NCBI GenBank assembly: GCA_018608405.1
Contig: JABAZP010000026.1
Coordinates: 1-52,282 of the forward strand
Direction: 5' to 3'
Length of the DNA: 52,282 bases
From: Flavobacteriales bacterium
Lineage (GTDB): Bacteria; Bacteroidota; Bacteroidia; Flavobacteriales_E; Vicingaceae
Position numbers and translations under genes: made by a program. Below the pieces are notes generated by a model. That model was not told the DNA's origin. It did no database searches and worked only from the letters and a program-made list of their open reading frames with translations. Positions 44,935 through 52,282 of the stretch are shown piece by piece (the first letter of the stretch is position 1; every line of letters starts with the position of its first letter).

Positions 44935-46398
44935 CTATTTCGTTTGGTTTTCAGTCAATGCTTCGGTTAGTATTTCTAAGTCGTCAAAATGAAATCGCTC
45001 TCCATTGATCTCTTGATAGTTCTCGTGCCCCTTGCCTGCAACAAGTAAAATGTCATTGGCTTGCGCTAAAGAACTCGCCGTTCGGATTGCTTCTTTTCGA
45101 TTGGTGATTGCTATTACTTTTCTCTTAGAAGCAGCATCCACTCCGGTTTTCATCTCCTCTATAATGGCATCTGGATTTTCTGTTCTTGGGTTGTCTGAAG
45201 TAAGAATGACTCGATCACTCAATTTGCAAGCAATTGCTGCCATAAGTGGTCGTTTAGTCCTGTCTCTATCGCCACCACAGCCTACTATGGTAATCACCTC
45301 TTCGTTTCCAGTCCGAATATCCTTGATGGTTTTTAGTACATTTTCAAGTGCATCAGGACTGTGCGCATAATCAACGATTCCTGTTACCCCACCTATTTTT
45401 AAATGCTGAAATCTTCCCGCAACAGCGTTTAGTGTGCTCAAAACAGTTAATACCTGCATTTTATCTTGGCCTAACAGCATGGCGATACCATAAACTGTTG
45501 TTAAATTGTAAGCATTGAAGTACCCAATAAATGGACTCCAAAAGTCTTGCCCGTCAATGTTCAAACTCAAGCCATCAAATGAACTTTCAATCACTTTAGT
45601 TTTGAATTCAGCCTGGGTTTTTAATGCATAGAAATGTTTTACCGCTGCAGTTTCTTGCAACATCACCTCTCCATTCTTATCATCTTTATTTGATAAAGCA
45701 AATGCGCCTTTTGGAAGAAGGGTGAAAAAACTTTGCTTGGCTTTGATGTATTCCTTAAAAGTTTTATGAAAATCTAAGTGCTCGTGAGTGATGTTGGTAA
45801 AAGCTCCACCGGCAAAAGTGATACCCGCAACCCTATGCTGCACAACGGCGTGAGAACTTACCTCCATGAAGCAGAATTCGCAGCCATCCAAAAACATCTC
45901 CACCAACAGCTCATTCAGTTGAATTGCATCGGGAGTAGTATGGGTAGATTTAATTTCCTTCTCTCCAATTTTATTTACCACGGTTGAGATGAGCCCAACA
46001 TGATGTCCTAGTTTGGTAAATAACTGATGTAACAAGGTAACTGTAGTCGTTTTTCCATTGGTGCCAGTTACGCCCACCAGCTTTATTTTAGATGAATGGT
46101 TATCATAAAAATTAGACGCCATTACCCCTAGCGCCTGCCCACTATCCTGCACCATGACATAGGTTACACTCTTCAAGAAGCTTTTGGGCATCTTTTCGCA
46201 GATTACAGCAGTTGCTCCGTTTGCAATGGATTTTTCAATAAAATCATGCCCATCCACTTGTGTTCCAAGTTGTGCAACGTAACAAACATCATTGACTACC
46301 TTTCTTGAGTCGAAGGTAATTCCTGACAATTCAATAGAAGTATCACCTACCACCTCCAAAATGGAAACGCCGTATAATATGTCTTTTAAATTCTTCAC
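44935..46398 (-). CDS. murE: UDP-MurNAc-L-Ala-D-Glu--2,6-diaminopimelate ligase
   Basis: A 487-residue Mur ligase. '[20 protein letters not shown]' (108-127) is the P-loop. '[19 protein letters not shown]' near 400 has the DNPR motif that selects meso-diaminopimelate over lysine, so the peptidoglycan is predicted to be DAP-type. '[14 protein letters not shown]' is also present. It overlaps ftsI by 4 bases and lies 2 bases from mraY. Confidence 0.97.
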   Translation of the reverse strand: MKNLKDILYGVSILEVVGDTSIELSGITFDSRKVVNDVCYVAQLGTQVDGHDFIEKSIANGATAVICEKMPKSFLKSVTYVMVQDSGQALGVMASNFYDNHSSKIKLVGVTGTNGKTTTVTLLHQLFTKLGHHVGLISTVVNKIGEKEIKSTHTTPDAIQLNELLVEMFLDGCEFCFMEVSSHAVVQHRVAGITFAGGAFTNITHEHLDFHKTFKEYIKAKQSFFTLLPKGAFALSNKDDKNGEVMLQETAAVKHFYALKTQAEFKTKVIESSFDGLSLNIDGQDFWSPFIGYFNAYNLTTVYGIAMLLGQDKMQVLTVLSTLNAVAGRFQHLKIGGVTGIVDYAHSPDALENVLKTIKDIRTGNEEVITIVGCGGDRDRTKRPLMAAIACKLSDRVILTSDNPRTENPDAIIEEMKTGVDAASKRKVIAITNRKEAIRTASSLAQANDILLVAGKGHENYQEINGERFHFDDLEILTEALTENQTK

Positions 46399-48524
46399 GA
46401 TAATTCGATTTGTATTTGTTGACCTTGCTGAATTCGTTCACCTGCAGTTAACGACTGAGATTTTACTACCCCTGCTCCGCTAATTTTTACTCTCAAACCT
46501 TGATTTTCTAGTAAATAAATTGCGTCACGCAAACCCATCCCAACTACATTGGGTACTAGGTTTTCTCGAATAGCTCTAGGAGCCAACTGCACGCCCTTTG
46601 ATTGAGTAGAGGTGACCACCCAATTTTCATCTCCTGCCGAAGACTTCACCGGAATATCCAATGCACTGAACACCTGCTCAATGTTATCTTTATAGCCGTG
46701 CTTTGAATATGGAATCGCCGAATTGGCAAAAAACTTTTGTTGCTCAAGCTCTTCATGCATCTCCAAACTGTTTGCATATACCTTGTCTGCTACTTCCTTA
46801 AATATTGGTCCAGCAACTAGATTCCCGTAATACACATTTCTACTTGGCGCATTGATCACCACGATACAGGAATACTGAGGATTGTCTGCCGGGAAATACC
46901 CCACAAACGAAGCTTGGTGACTCACCTTCGACTTGTCTTTGTAAGCATTTACACCTCCACGGTTATTTGCAATTTGTGCCGTCCCTGTCTTTCCAGCAAT
47001 CTTATAATCTGCATTTCTGAGATTTGATGCAGTGCCATTTGACACGACGCCCTCCAAAGCAGATTGTACTTTTTCAATCGTCTCTTTTGAGCAAATTCTT
47101 GGATTCAAAACTTCTGTTTGAATTTCCTTAACTACCTTTCTTCCCTTTGTAATCTTCTCTACAAACTTTGGCTTCACCATTCGACCACCATTAGCCACAG
47201 CATTGTAAAAAGCGAGTATTTGAAGCGGTGTTACTTGCAGTTCATATCCGTGCGCCATCCAAGCCAAAGAAATACCGGACCATGTATCTTCTGAAGTATT
47301 CTTAATGTACGGCTTCCCTTCACCCTCAATCTCAATTCCCAATTTGTCACGCAAATTCATCTTTGCTAAGTGATCAATGAATTGCTGTGGATTCTCGCTG
47401 TAGCTTTTTGTAATTATTTCAGCCATCCCAATATTCGATGATACCTCTAAAATTCTCTGAACTGTGATCTTTCCCCATCCTCCATCATCGTGATTTGAGT
47501 CGTACATGATTCGATCATAATATTGCTTTGAGCCGTCACCACAGTCAATGATGTCGCCCATATCCACATAACCATCTTCCAATGCCGCAATTAAAGCTGG
47601 CAACTTGAATGTCGAGCCAGGCTCAGTACTCTCCCCTATCGCGTAATTATAACCTTCATAATAAGAGCCACTTGTCGTTCTTTTGAGATTTGCAATCGCT
47701 TTCACTGCTCCTGTAGCAACCTCCATTAAGACAACCGTTCCATGATCTGCTTCATGCTTTACCAATTGCTTCATCAACGCATTTTCTGCAACATCTTGTA
47801 GGTTTACATCAATGGTTGTGTAAATATCCATTCCGTCCTCTGGCTCCACCTCATCGGCATCTCCCACAGGCATCCAAACGCCACCAGAAATTTTTTGCAT
47901 TAAACGCTTTCCATCAATCCCACTTAGAACGTCACTGTACGCTCCCTCAAGACCTACAGGGGAAATGTCCTTTCGCTCGTAACCTATTGTTCTTGCGGCA
48001 AGCATTTGAAACGGGATTGCCCTTTTATTTTGCTGAATTGTAATGAAGCCACCCTTGTACTTACCTCTTCTGAAAAGTGGAAAGTTTTTCATTTGCTTCA
48101 ATTGAGTGTACTTTATATTCCTTCGAATTAAATGGTAGCGAGATCCTTTTTCTCGAGCAGAAATCAGTTCTTTTCGATAGGAAGCAGGTGATCGATCCTT
48201 AAACAACTCACTTAAACTCCAAGCTAACGTGTCTACCTTTTCAGCAAATAGCACATCTGAAATGGCATCAGCGTTTGGGTCAAATCTAACTTCATAAATA
48301 GGTATAGAGGTAGCCAACAGACTTCCATCTGAAGAATAGATATTTCCGCGTACAGCATCAATACTCTTGTCTCTTAAGGTCCTAGTCTGAACTTTCTTCT
48401 TCAGCTCTCCACCTTCTATCAACTGAATAGTTAGCGCCTTACCAACAATAGCCACCCCAAAAAGACATACCGCGAAGTACACGATATAGATTCGCCAAGC
48501 GATGTCTTTTTTTATTTCAGTCAT
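46395..48524 (-). CDS. ftsI: Septal penicillin-binding protein with C-terminal PASTA domain
   Basis: A 709-residue class B PBP. One membrane segment lies at about residues 12-32 ('IYIVYFAVCLFGVAIVGKAL'), followed by a dimerisation/pedestal region. The transpeptidase motifs are S304-T-F-K in 'EPGSTFKLPAL', S-S-N near 362-364 in 'VSSNIGMAEI', and K-T-G near 511 in 'AGKTGTAQIANN'. The C-terminal 'LVPNVVGMGLRDAIYLLENQ' to the end is one PASTA domain. It cross-links septal peptidoglycan together with FtsW. Overlaps the ftsL-like gene by 8 bases. Confidence 0.95.
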   Translation of the reverse strand: MTEIKKDIAWRIYIVYFAVCLFGVAIVGKALTIQLIEGGELKKKVQTRTLRDKSIDAVRGNIYSSDGSLLATSIPIYEVRFDPNADAISDVLFAEKVDTLAWSLSELFKDRSPASYRKELISAREKGSRYHLIRRNIKYTQLKQMKNFPLFRRGKYKGGFITIQQNKRAIPFQMLAARTIGYERKDISPVGLEGAYSDVLSGIDGKRLMQKISGGVWMPVGDADEVEPEDGMDIYTTIDVNLQDVAENALMKQLVKHEADHGTVVLMEVATGAVKAIANLKRTTSGSYYEGYNYAIGESTEPGSTFKLPALIAALEDGYVDMGDIIDCGDGSKQYYDRIMYDSNHDDGGWGKITVQRILEVSSNIGMAEIITKSYSENPQQFIDHLAKMNLRDKLGIEIEGEGKPYIKNTSEDTWSGISLAWMAHGYELQVTPLQILAFYNAVANGGRMVKPKFVEKITKGRKVVKEIQTEVLNPRICSKETIEKVQSALEGVVSNGTASNLRNADYKIAGKTGTAQIANNRGGVNAYKDKSKVSHQASFVGYFPADNPQYSCIVVINAPSRNVYYGNLVAGPIFKEVADKVYANSLEMHEELEQQKFFANSAIPYSKHGYKDNIEQVFSALDIPVKSSAGDENWVVTSTQSKGVQLAPRAIRENLVPNVVGMGLRDAIYLLENQGLRVKISGAGVVKSQSLTAGERIQQGQQIQIELS

Positions 48525-48915
48525 TTAAAATTGCTTTTTTCTCTTTTTGTGAAAGCATGATTTTTTTTGGCGGGGAAGTCAACTCCTTCAATCCCCTTTC
48601 AGCCGTAGCTTCAGCAACCTCAGATTGCTTGCTAATAATCATTAAGTCCGATTTGGTCGTAATGTATTCCGACCTTAATTCCTTCAGTGAATTATTAGTG
48701 CGGTGAAGGTTTATTACCACCTTTTGAGTGCGATATCCGTTCGCGATGTAACAGATTCCTAAAAAAGTGAGAAAGAAGATATAAGGCAGTGCACCCACTA
48801 CAATCTCCTTCGACAAAAAGCTACCTGTCAGTATAGTTTTAAAGCCAGTTGCACTGCCTTTTTCTACTGCAACCTCATCGGGCTTTTCTTGCTTTTTATA
48901 GTTATTAGACCCCAC
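48517..48915 (-). CDS. FtsL-like division protein
   Basis: A 132-residue bitopic protein. A charged N-terminal tail is followed by one membrane segment (about residues 40-62, 'LPYIFFLTFLGICYIANGY') and a short coiled-coil-like tail ('VVINLHRTNNSLKELRSEYI'). Between rsmH and ftsI this is where FtsL lies, and the architecture fits, but sequence conservation is too low to be certain. Its 3' end overlaps ftsI. Confidence 0.8.
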   Translation of the reverse strand: MGSNNYKKQEKPDEVAVEKGSATGFKTILTGSFLSKEIVVGALPYIFFLTFLGICYIANGYRTQKVVINLHRTNNSLKELRSEYITTKSDLMIISKQSEVAEATAERGLKELTSPPKKIMLSQKEKKAILND

Positions 48916-48916
48916 C

Positions 48917-49825
48917 TTAGTTCAACTTTATTTTTTCAGCTATTCGCAACTTGGCGCTTCTTGCTCTATTATTCTCTTTCACCTCATCTGCACGAGGCAC
49001 AATCGGCTTTCTATTAACCGGCTCCATCGGTCGAATTAGATTTCCGAAAAAATCCTTCTCCACCTTGCCTTGCACGTTTCCGGTTTTAAAAAAATTCTTC
49101 ACCAAACGATCTTCTAGTGAGTGATAGGTGATGACCGACATTCGACCTCCATCTTTTAAAACCTCTACCGTTTGCTCCAATAAATCTTGAATTACCTTCA
49201 GCTCTTCATTCACCTCAATTCGAATCGCTTGAAAAACCTGAGCCAAGAACTTGTGCTCTATTTTTTCAGGTGTAATATTTTTAAGAATTCCTTTTAACCC
49301 CTCTACTGTTGTAATTTTCTTTTGAGACCTTGCTTCCTCAATCTTTTGAACGATTTGCTTTGCATTTCTAAGCTCTCCGTATTCTTTAAAAATTATTTCT
49401 AACTGATCTGCAGTATATGTATTCACCACTTTCGCAGCTGTCAGCTTTCGCTTTTGATCCATACGCATATCAAGAGGCCCTTCAAATCGAAATGAAAAAC
49501 CTCGCTTGGGAACATCAAACTGATGAAAAGAAACTCCAAGGTCCGCCAAAACACCGTCCACAGGAATGGCATTGTACATGCGAAGAAAGTTTTTGAGAAA
49601 TGAGAAATTCTGAGCGATTAACGAAAAACGATCATCTTCGATACTGTTGTCTTCTGCATCAGGATCTTGATCAAAAGCAAACAGCCTTCCATTTTCGGAA
49701 AGCCGTTTAAGTATTTCTTTCGAGTGACCACCGCCGCCAAAAGTTACATCTACATAGCGTCCATCAGCTGCAATCGAAAGACCATCAACACTTTCTTGAA
49801 GCAATGCAGGTCTATGATACGCCAT
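48917..49825 (-). CDS. rsmH: 16S rRNA m4C1402 methyltransferase RsmH
   Basis: A 302-residue SAM-dependent enzyme (MraW). 'YVDVTFGGGGHSKEILKRL' (about 24-42) is the SAM motif. 'GVLADLGVSFHQFDVPKRG' and 'GFSFRFEGPLDMRMDQ' are family motifs for the rRNA-binding helical insert, followed by 'ITYHSLEDRLVKNFF'. I chose the ATG at 49825 (MAYHRPALLQ). Upstream in-frame starts at 49837 and 49855 add residues overlapping mraZ further and lack conservation. The gene overlaps mraZ by 14 bases. Confidence 0.95.
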   Translation of the reverse strand: MAYHRPALLQESVDGLSIAADGRYVDVTFGGGGHSKEILKRLSENGRLFAFDQDPDAEDNSIEDDRFSLIAQNFSFLKNFLRMYNAIPVDGVLADLGVSFHQFDVPKRGFSFRFEGPLDMRMDQKRKLTAAKVVNTYTADQLEIIFKEYGELRNAKQIVQKIEEARSQKKITTVEGLKGILKNITPEKIEHKFLAQVFQAIRIEVNEELKVIQDLLEQTVEVLKDGGRMSVITYHSLEDRLVKNFFKTGNVQGKVEKDFFGNLIRPMEPVNRKPIVPRADEVKENNRARSAKLRIAEKIKLN

Positions 49826-50291
49826 CGCCACCCCCATTTTGATTATTTTGACCACCCATCACCTCTTCCGCAAGATTTGCAAAATCTTCTGGCTCATCCG
49901 TAAGCAAACCATCGTAAGTATCCTTATCCCAGACCTCTATTCGATCAGAGTATGCGAAAAGAACCAACTCCTTCTCAAAAGCTCCATATTCTTGCAATCG
50001 TTTTGGCAAAAGAATTCTCCCAGTCCCATCTAACGATAACTCAGTAGCACCTCGGTAGAAATAACGAATAAAGTCACGATTCTTTTTAACGTACTGATTC
50101 AGCTGATTTACCTCAGCAGAAATGCGCTCCCAATCATTTTTAGGATACAGCACCAAACACTTTTCAAACCCACGGTTTACAACAAAAGACTCATTCGCTT
50201 CGGGACTCAATTGCTTACGCAGACCTGAAGGCACCATAAGGCGGCCTTTAGCATCCAGTTTACAATCGAATTCACCTATAAAATTTGTCAT
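49812..50291 (-). CDS. mraZ: Transcriptional regulator MraZ
   Basis: A 159-residue DNA-binding protein with two AbrB-like MraZ domains: 'GEFDCKLDAKGRLMVPSGLR' (5-24) and 'ATELSLDGTGRILLPKRLQE' (about 81-100), each with the DxKGR/DxTGR motif. It oligomerises into a ring and represses the dcw promoter. The upstream region (50347-50375) carries three 10-bp-spaced boxes of the kind it binds. It heads the thirteen-gene cluster. Confidence 0.96.
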   Translation of the reverse strand: MTNFIGEFDCKLDAKGRLMVPSGLRKQLSPEANESFVVNRGFEKCLVLYPKNDWERISAEVNQLNQYVKKNRDFIRYFYRGATELSLDGTGRILLPKRLQEYGAFEKELVLFAYSDRIEVWDKDTYDGLLTDEPEDFANLAEEVMGGQNNQNGGGDGVS

Positions 50292-50346
50292 AACCGCTTA
50301 AATAGTGGGCTTTTTAGTAATAATTGAGTAAAATTATAAATAAATT

Positions 50347-50375
50347 CCCCACTTCTTACCACTTCTTACCACTTT
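50347..50375 (-). promoter_or_regulatory. Candidate MraZ operator, three direct repeats
   Basis: The minus strand reads aaagtggtaagaagtggt then aagaagtgggg: three GTGG(T/G) boxes spaced exactly 10 bases apart, one helical turn, 56 bases upstream of the mraZ ATG. MraZ in other bacteria binds repeated TGGG/GTGG boxes with a similar spacing upstream of its own gene. A TATAATTTTA stretch follows at the position of a promoter, but no full consensus is seen. Confidence 0.75.
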
Positions 50376-50577
50376 GTTGATAACTTCTAACTCATTTAGC
50401 GGTAATTTATTGTTTTCGGTGTTCTTTAAAATTGATTTTAGGGCTGTTACAAAAAGCGGGAGAAAATCCAGCTTTCCTACCTAAATGAAGCTAAAGAAGA
50501 AATCTTGGCAGATTCTATTCACATTGCCGAGGTTTAAAAGTTAAAGCACTAAACTGCCTCAAGTTTTCAAAATGACT

Positions 50578-50585
50578 TATCTTTG
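50578..50585 (+). promoter_or_regulatory. -7 element next to the alpha/beta hydrolase start
   Basis: TATCTTTG matches TAnnTTTG and ends only 4 bases before the ATG at 50590, so a transcript from it would be nearly leaderless. No -33 box is clear. Confidence 0.35.
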
Positions 50586-50589
50586 GTTC

Positions 50590-51357
50590 ATGAACTATGA
50601 GAACTACATAAAGAAAGAAGGCAAGTTTGAGTACCTTGAAAAAGGGGAAGGCCATGTTTTACTTGTCTTGCACGGGCTCTTCGGAGCACTTAGCAATTTC
50701 GCAGATGTAATTGATGGATTTTCAAAAAACTACAGAGTACTTGTTCCCATTATGCCCCTCTACACCAACCCACTCCTTAAGACATCTGTCGGAGGAATGG
50801 CGACCTATATTAAGGACTTTATGAAGTTCAAAAAGTTGGATAATGTTACATTACTTGGAAACTCCTTAGGTGGTCATGTTGCACTGGTTTGCGCATTAGA
50901 TGTCCCCGAGAAAGTTCATTCTTTGGTTTTAACCGGAAGTTCTGGTTTGTATGAAAATGCTTTTGGAGGGTCCTTTCCAAGAAGGGAAGACAAGGAGTAC
51001 TTGAGACAAAAAATTGCTGTTACTTTTTACGACCCAAAAGTTGCAACCGACGAACTGGTTGACGAAGTATTTAAGATTGTGAATGACAGATCGAAGCTAG
51101 TTCGAATCTTAGCGATGGCAAAATCAGCCATTCGACACAACATGGCAGACGATTTAGATAAGTTTAAAATGCCAACTTGTTTGATTTGGGGGAAAAACGA
51201 CAGTATTACTCCGCCTGAAGTTGCTGAAGAATTTCATAAACACCTAGAAGATTCGGAATTGCACTGGATTAACGAATGTGGCCACGCCGCCATGATGGAG
51301 CACCCAAAAGAATTCAACGAGATTTTGAATGAATGGTTAAGCAGGAAGGTCTCTTAG
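50590..51357 (+). CDS. Alpha/beta hydrolase
   Basis: A 255-residue cytoplasmic hydrolase. 'LLVLHGLFGALSNF' (oxyanion HG loop), 'LLGNSLGGHVAL' with nucleophile Ser92, 'WGKNDSITPPEVA' with Asp204 and 'NECGHAAMMEHP' with His232 form a full catalytic triad. The type could be an esterase, a peptidase or a C-C hydrolase. I chose the ATG at 50590; an in-frame ATG at 50572 adds six hydrophobic residues and lies within the upstream -7 element. It precedes engB by 156 bases on the same strand. Confidence 0.88.
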   Translation: MNYENYIKKEGKFEYLEKGEGHVLLVLHGLFGALSNFADVIDGFSKNYRVLVPIMPLYTNPLLKTSVGGMATYIKDFMKFKKLDNVTLLGNSLGGHVALVCALDVPEKVHSLVLTGSSGLYENAFGGSFPRREDKEYLRQKIAVTFYDPKVATDELVDEVFKIVNDRSKLVRILAMAKSAIRHNMADDLDKFKMPTCLIWGKNDSITPPEVAEEFHKHLEDSELHWINECGHAAMMEHPKEFNEILNEWLSRKVS

Positions 51358-51502
51358 AAATTACGAATCTGGGAATTACGAATTTCGAATAAACCATTAC
51401 AGATTAACATTTCAAATAGATTGAATTGGACTCTCTAAAATAAGAACATTTAATACCGCGTCTTTATTGAATTGCAAATCGTAATTCAAAATTCGTAATT
51501 CA
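51358..51502. repeat. attacgaat inverted-repeat cluster upstream of engB
   Basis: aattacgaat occurs at 51359-51368 and again at 51374-51383, and its reverse complement cgtaatt at about 51476-51502. The two arms bracket a 100-base spacer. They match the repeat at 7724-7796. A promoter for engB is not obvious in this gap. Confidence 0.55.
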
Positions 51503-51513
51503 AAATTTACATC

Positions 51514-52113
51514 ATGGTAATCCATTCCGCAGAATTTTTAATAAGCAACACAGACATTGCAAGGTGCCCTGCACCAGACAAACCGGAGTATGCTTTTATT
51601 GGCCGTTCCAACGTGGGCAAATCTTCCCTTATAAATATGGTTTGCGACCACAGTAAATTGGCTAAAACTTCTCAAACACCTGGAAAGACTCAATTAATAA
51701 ACCACTTTGTAATTAACGATGAAATCTATTTTGTGGATTTACCCGGGTTTGGATTTGCTAAGAGTTCGAAGCAAAGCAGAAACCAGTGGAGTAAATTCAC
51801 CCATCAGTTTTTAAAAACGAGAGAAAACCTATTGTGCACTTTCGTATTAATTGACAGCCGATTAAAACCGCAAAAAAATGATTTAGAATTCATGGAGTGG
51901 ATGGGCTTGAATCGGCTTCCCTTTATTATCATTTTTACTAAGATTGACAAATTGTCCAGTTCAGTTTTAAACAAGAACATTACCCATTATAAAAAAGAAC
52001 TCTTAAAAACTTGGGAAGAGCTACCCCAATCCATTCTAACTTCAAGCACTACCAAATTTGGTAAAGATGAATTTTGGAAGTTTATTGAAGAAACGAATAA
52101 GAGTTTTGTTTAA
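51514..52113 (+). CDS. engB: Ribosome-biogenesis GTPase EngB (YsxC/YihA)
   Basis: A 199-residue TRAFAC GTPase involved in assembly of the large ribosomal subunit. G1 'GRSNVGKSS' (30-38), G2 threonine in 'SQTPGKTQLINHF', G3 'DLPGFGFA' (75-82), G4 'FTKIDKL' (141-147). It is essential in several bacteria. Length and start (MVIHSAEFLI) fit the family. Confidence 0.96.
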   Translation: MVIHSAEFLISNTDIARCPAPDKPEYAFIGRSNVGKSSLINMVCDHSKLAKTSQTPGKTQLINHFVINDEIYFVDLPGFGFAKSSKQSRNQWSKFTHQFLKTRENLLCTFVLIDSRLKPQKNDLEFMEWMGLNRLPFIIIFTKIDKLSSSVLNKNITHYKKELLKTWEELPQSILTSSTTKFGKDEFWKFIEETNKSFV

Positions 52114-52120
52114 ATCAAAT

Positions 52121-52264
52121 TTATTTTTTTGATTCTTGATTCAGAATAATCCGGAGAAATTTAACTTCTTCTTCTAAATGCTGTACGTATTTATCATTGG
52201 CAAAAATACTTTCGTCTACCTTCTCACTAATTAGTCGCTCCTTATTTATATCGTAATAGACTAC
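52121..52264 (-). CDS. Possible partial reading frame at the window edge
   Basis: A 47-codon open frame ending 'EEVKFLRIILNQESKK', with a charged helical look like the tail of a helix-turn-helix regulator. It has no start codon: two TAA codons precede it. It is therefore either a fragment, the end of a frameshifted gene, or chance. The sequence to its right is outside the window. Confidence 0.3.
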   Translation of the reverse strand, partial: VVYYDINKERLISEKVDESIFANDKYVQHLEEEVKFLRIILNQESKK

Positions 52265-52282
52265 TTATTAATATTTTAAGTT

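Overview
The window looks like chromosomal DNA from a Bacteroidota bacterium, most likely of the order Flavobacteriales. The DNA is AT-rich and genes have no obvious Shine-Dalgarno leaders. Several promoters match the Bacteroidota form (TTTG-N17-20-TAnnTTTG). Two secreted proteins end in type IX secretion (T9SS) sorting domains, and the division genes follow the Bacteroidota order. I cannot name a genus from sequence alone.

Layout. (1) 1-2.3 kb: a GbsR/MarR-like regulator, the C-terminal remnant of an IS1595/ISXO2-type transposase, and an IS110-family element inserted at its edge. The element's left end could encode a structured 'bridge' RNA, and a perfect 48-bp palindrome follows the transposase. 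(2) 2.4-7.7 kb: a frameshifted DUF1801 gene, a T9SS beta-propeller protein, gapA, rpmH (50 codons) and an MsbA-like ABC exporter. (3) 7.8-17.4 kb, all minus strand: murQ with a predicted aminopeptidase and a MarC protein; an HDAC-like deacetylase; a 2,4-dienoyl-CoA reductase-like SDR with a YvlD-like and a DUF819 membrane protein; a SirB1/transglutaminase-like protein; a nucleoside phosphorylase. (4) 17.4-28.3 kb: a universal stress gene with an internal stop, cinA, an M28 peptidase, a TolB-like propeller lipoprotein, two envelope proteins, and an MFS transporter / L-2-hydroxyglutarate oxidase / sodium symporter run. (5) 28.3-34.8 kb: two tandem OmpA-domain paralogues followed by a CAP-domain protein, then a GTCATTGCGAG repeat cluster and a frameshifted T9SS protein. 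(6) 34.8-50.4 kb: a complete division and cell-wall (dcw) cluster read on the minus strand, mraZ-rsmH-ftsL-ftsI-murE-mraY-murD-ftsW-murG-murC-ftsQ-ftsA-ftsZ, with three 10-bp-spaced MraZ-type boxes upstream of mraZ and a strong terminator after ftsZ. (7) 50.6-52.3 kb: an alpha/beta hydrolase, the engB GTPase and the edge of an unknown reading frame.

How it works together. The dcw cluster supplies UDP-MurNAc-pentapeptide synthesis (murC, murD, murE; murF and ddl are not here), lipid I and II formation (mraY, murG), the SEDS/PBP septal synthase (ftsW, ftsI) and the Z-ring (ftsZ, ftsA). murQ recycles MurNAc-6-phosphate. Much of the rest is envelope-related.

The most unusual general feature is that seven genes carry one small disruption each (single-base indels in homopolymers, in-frame TAA codons, or a lost start). 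All lie in accessory genes; the thirteen dcw genes and gapA, rpmH, murQ, cinA and engB are intact. The strongest candidate for an RNA-guided system is the IS110 element. Its class is already known to use bridge RNAs, so only this particular RNA would be new.
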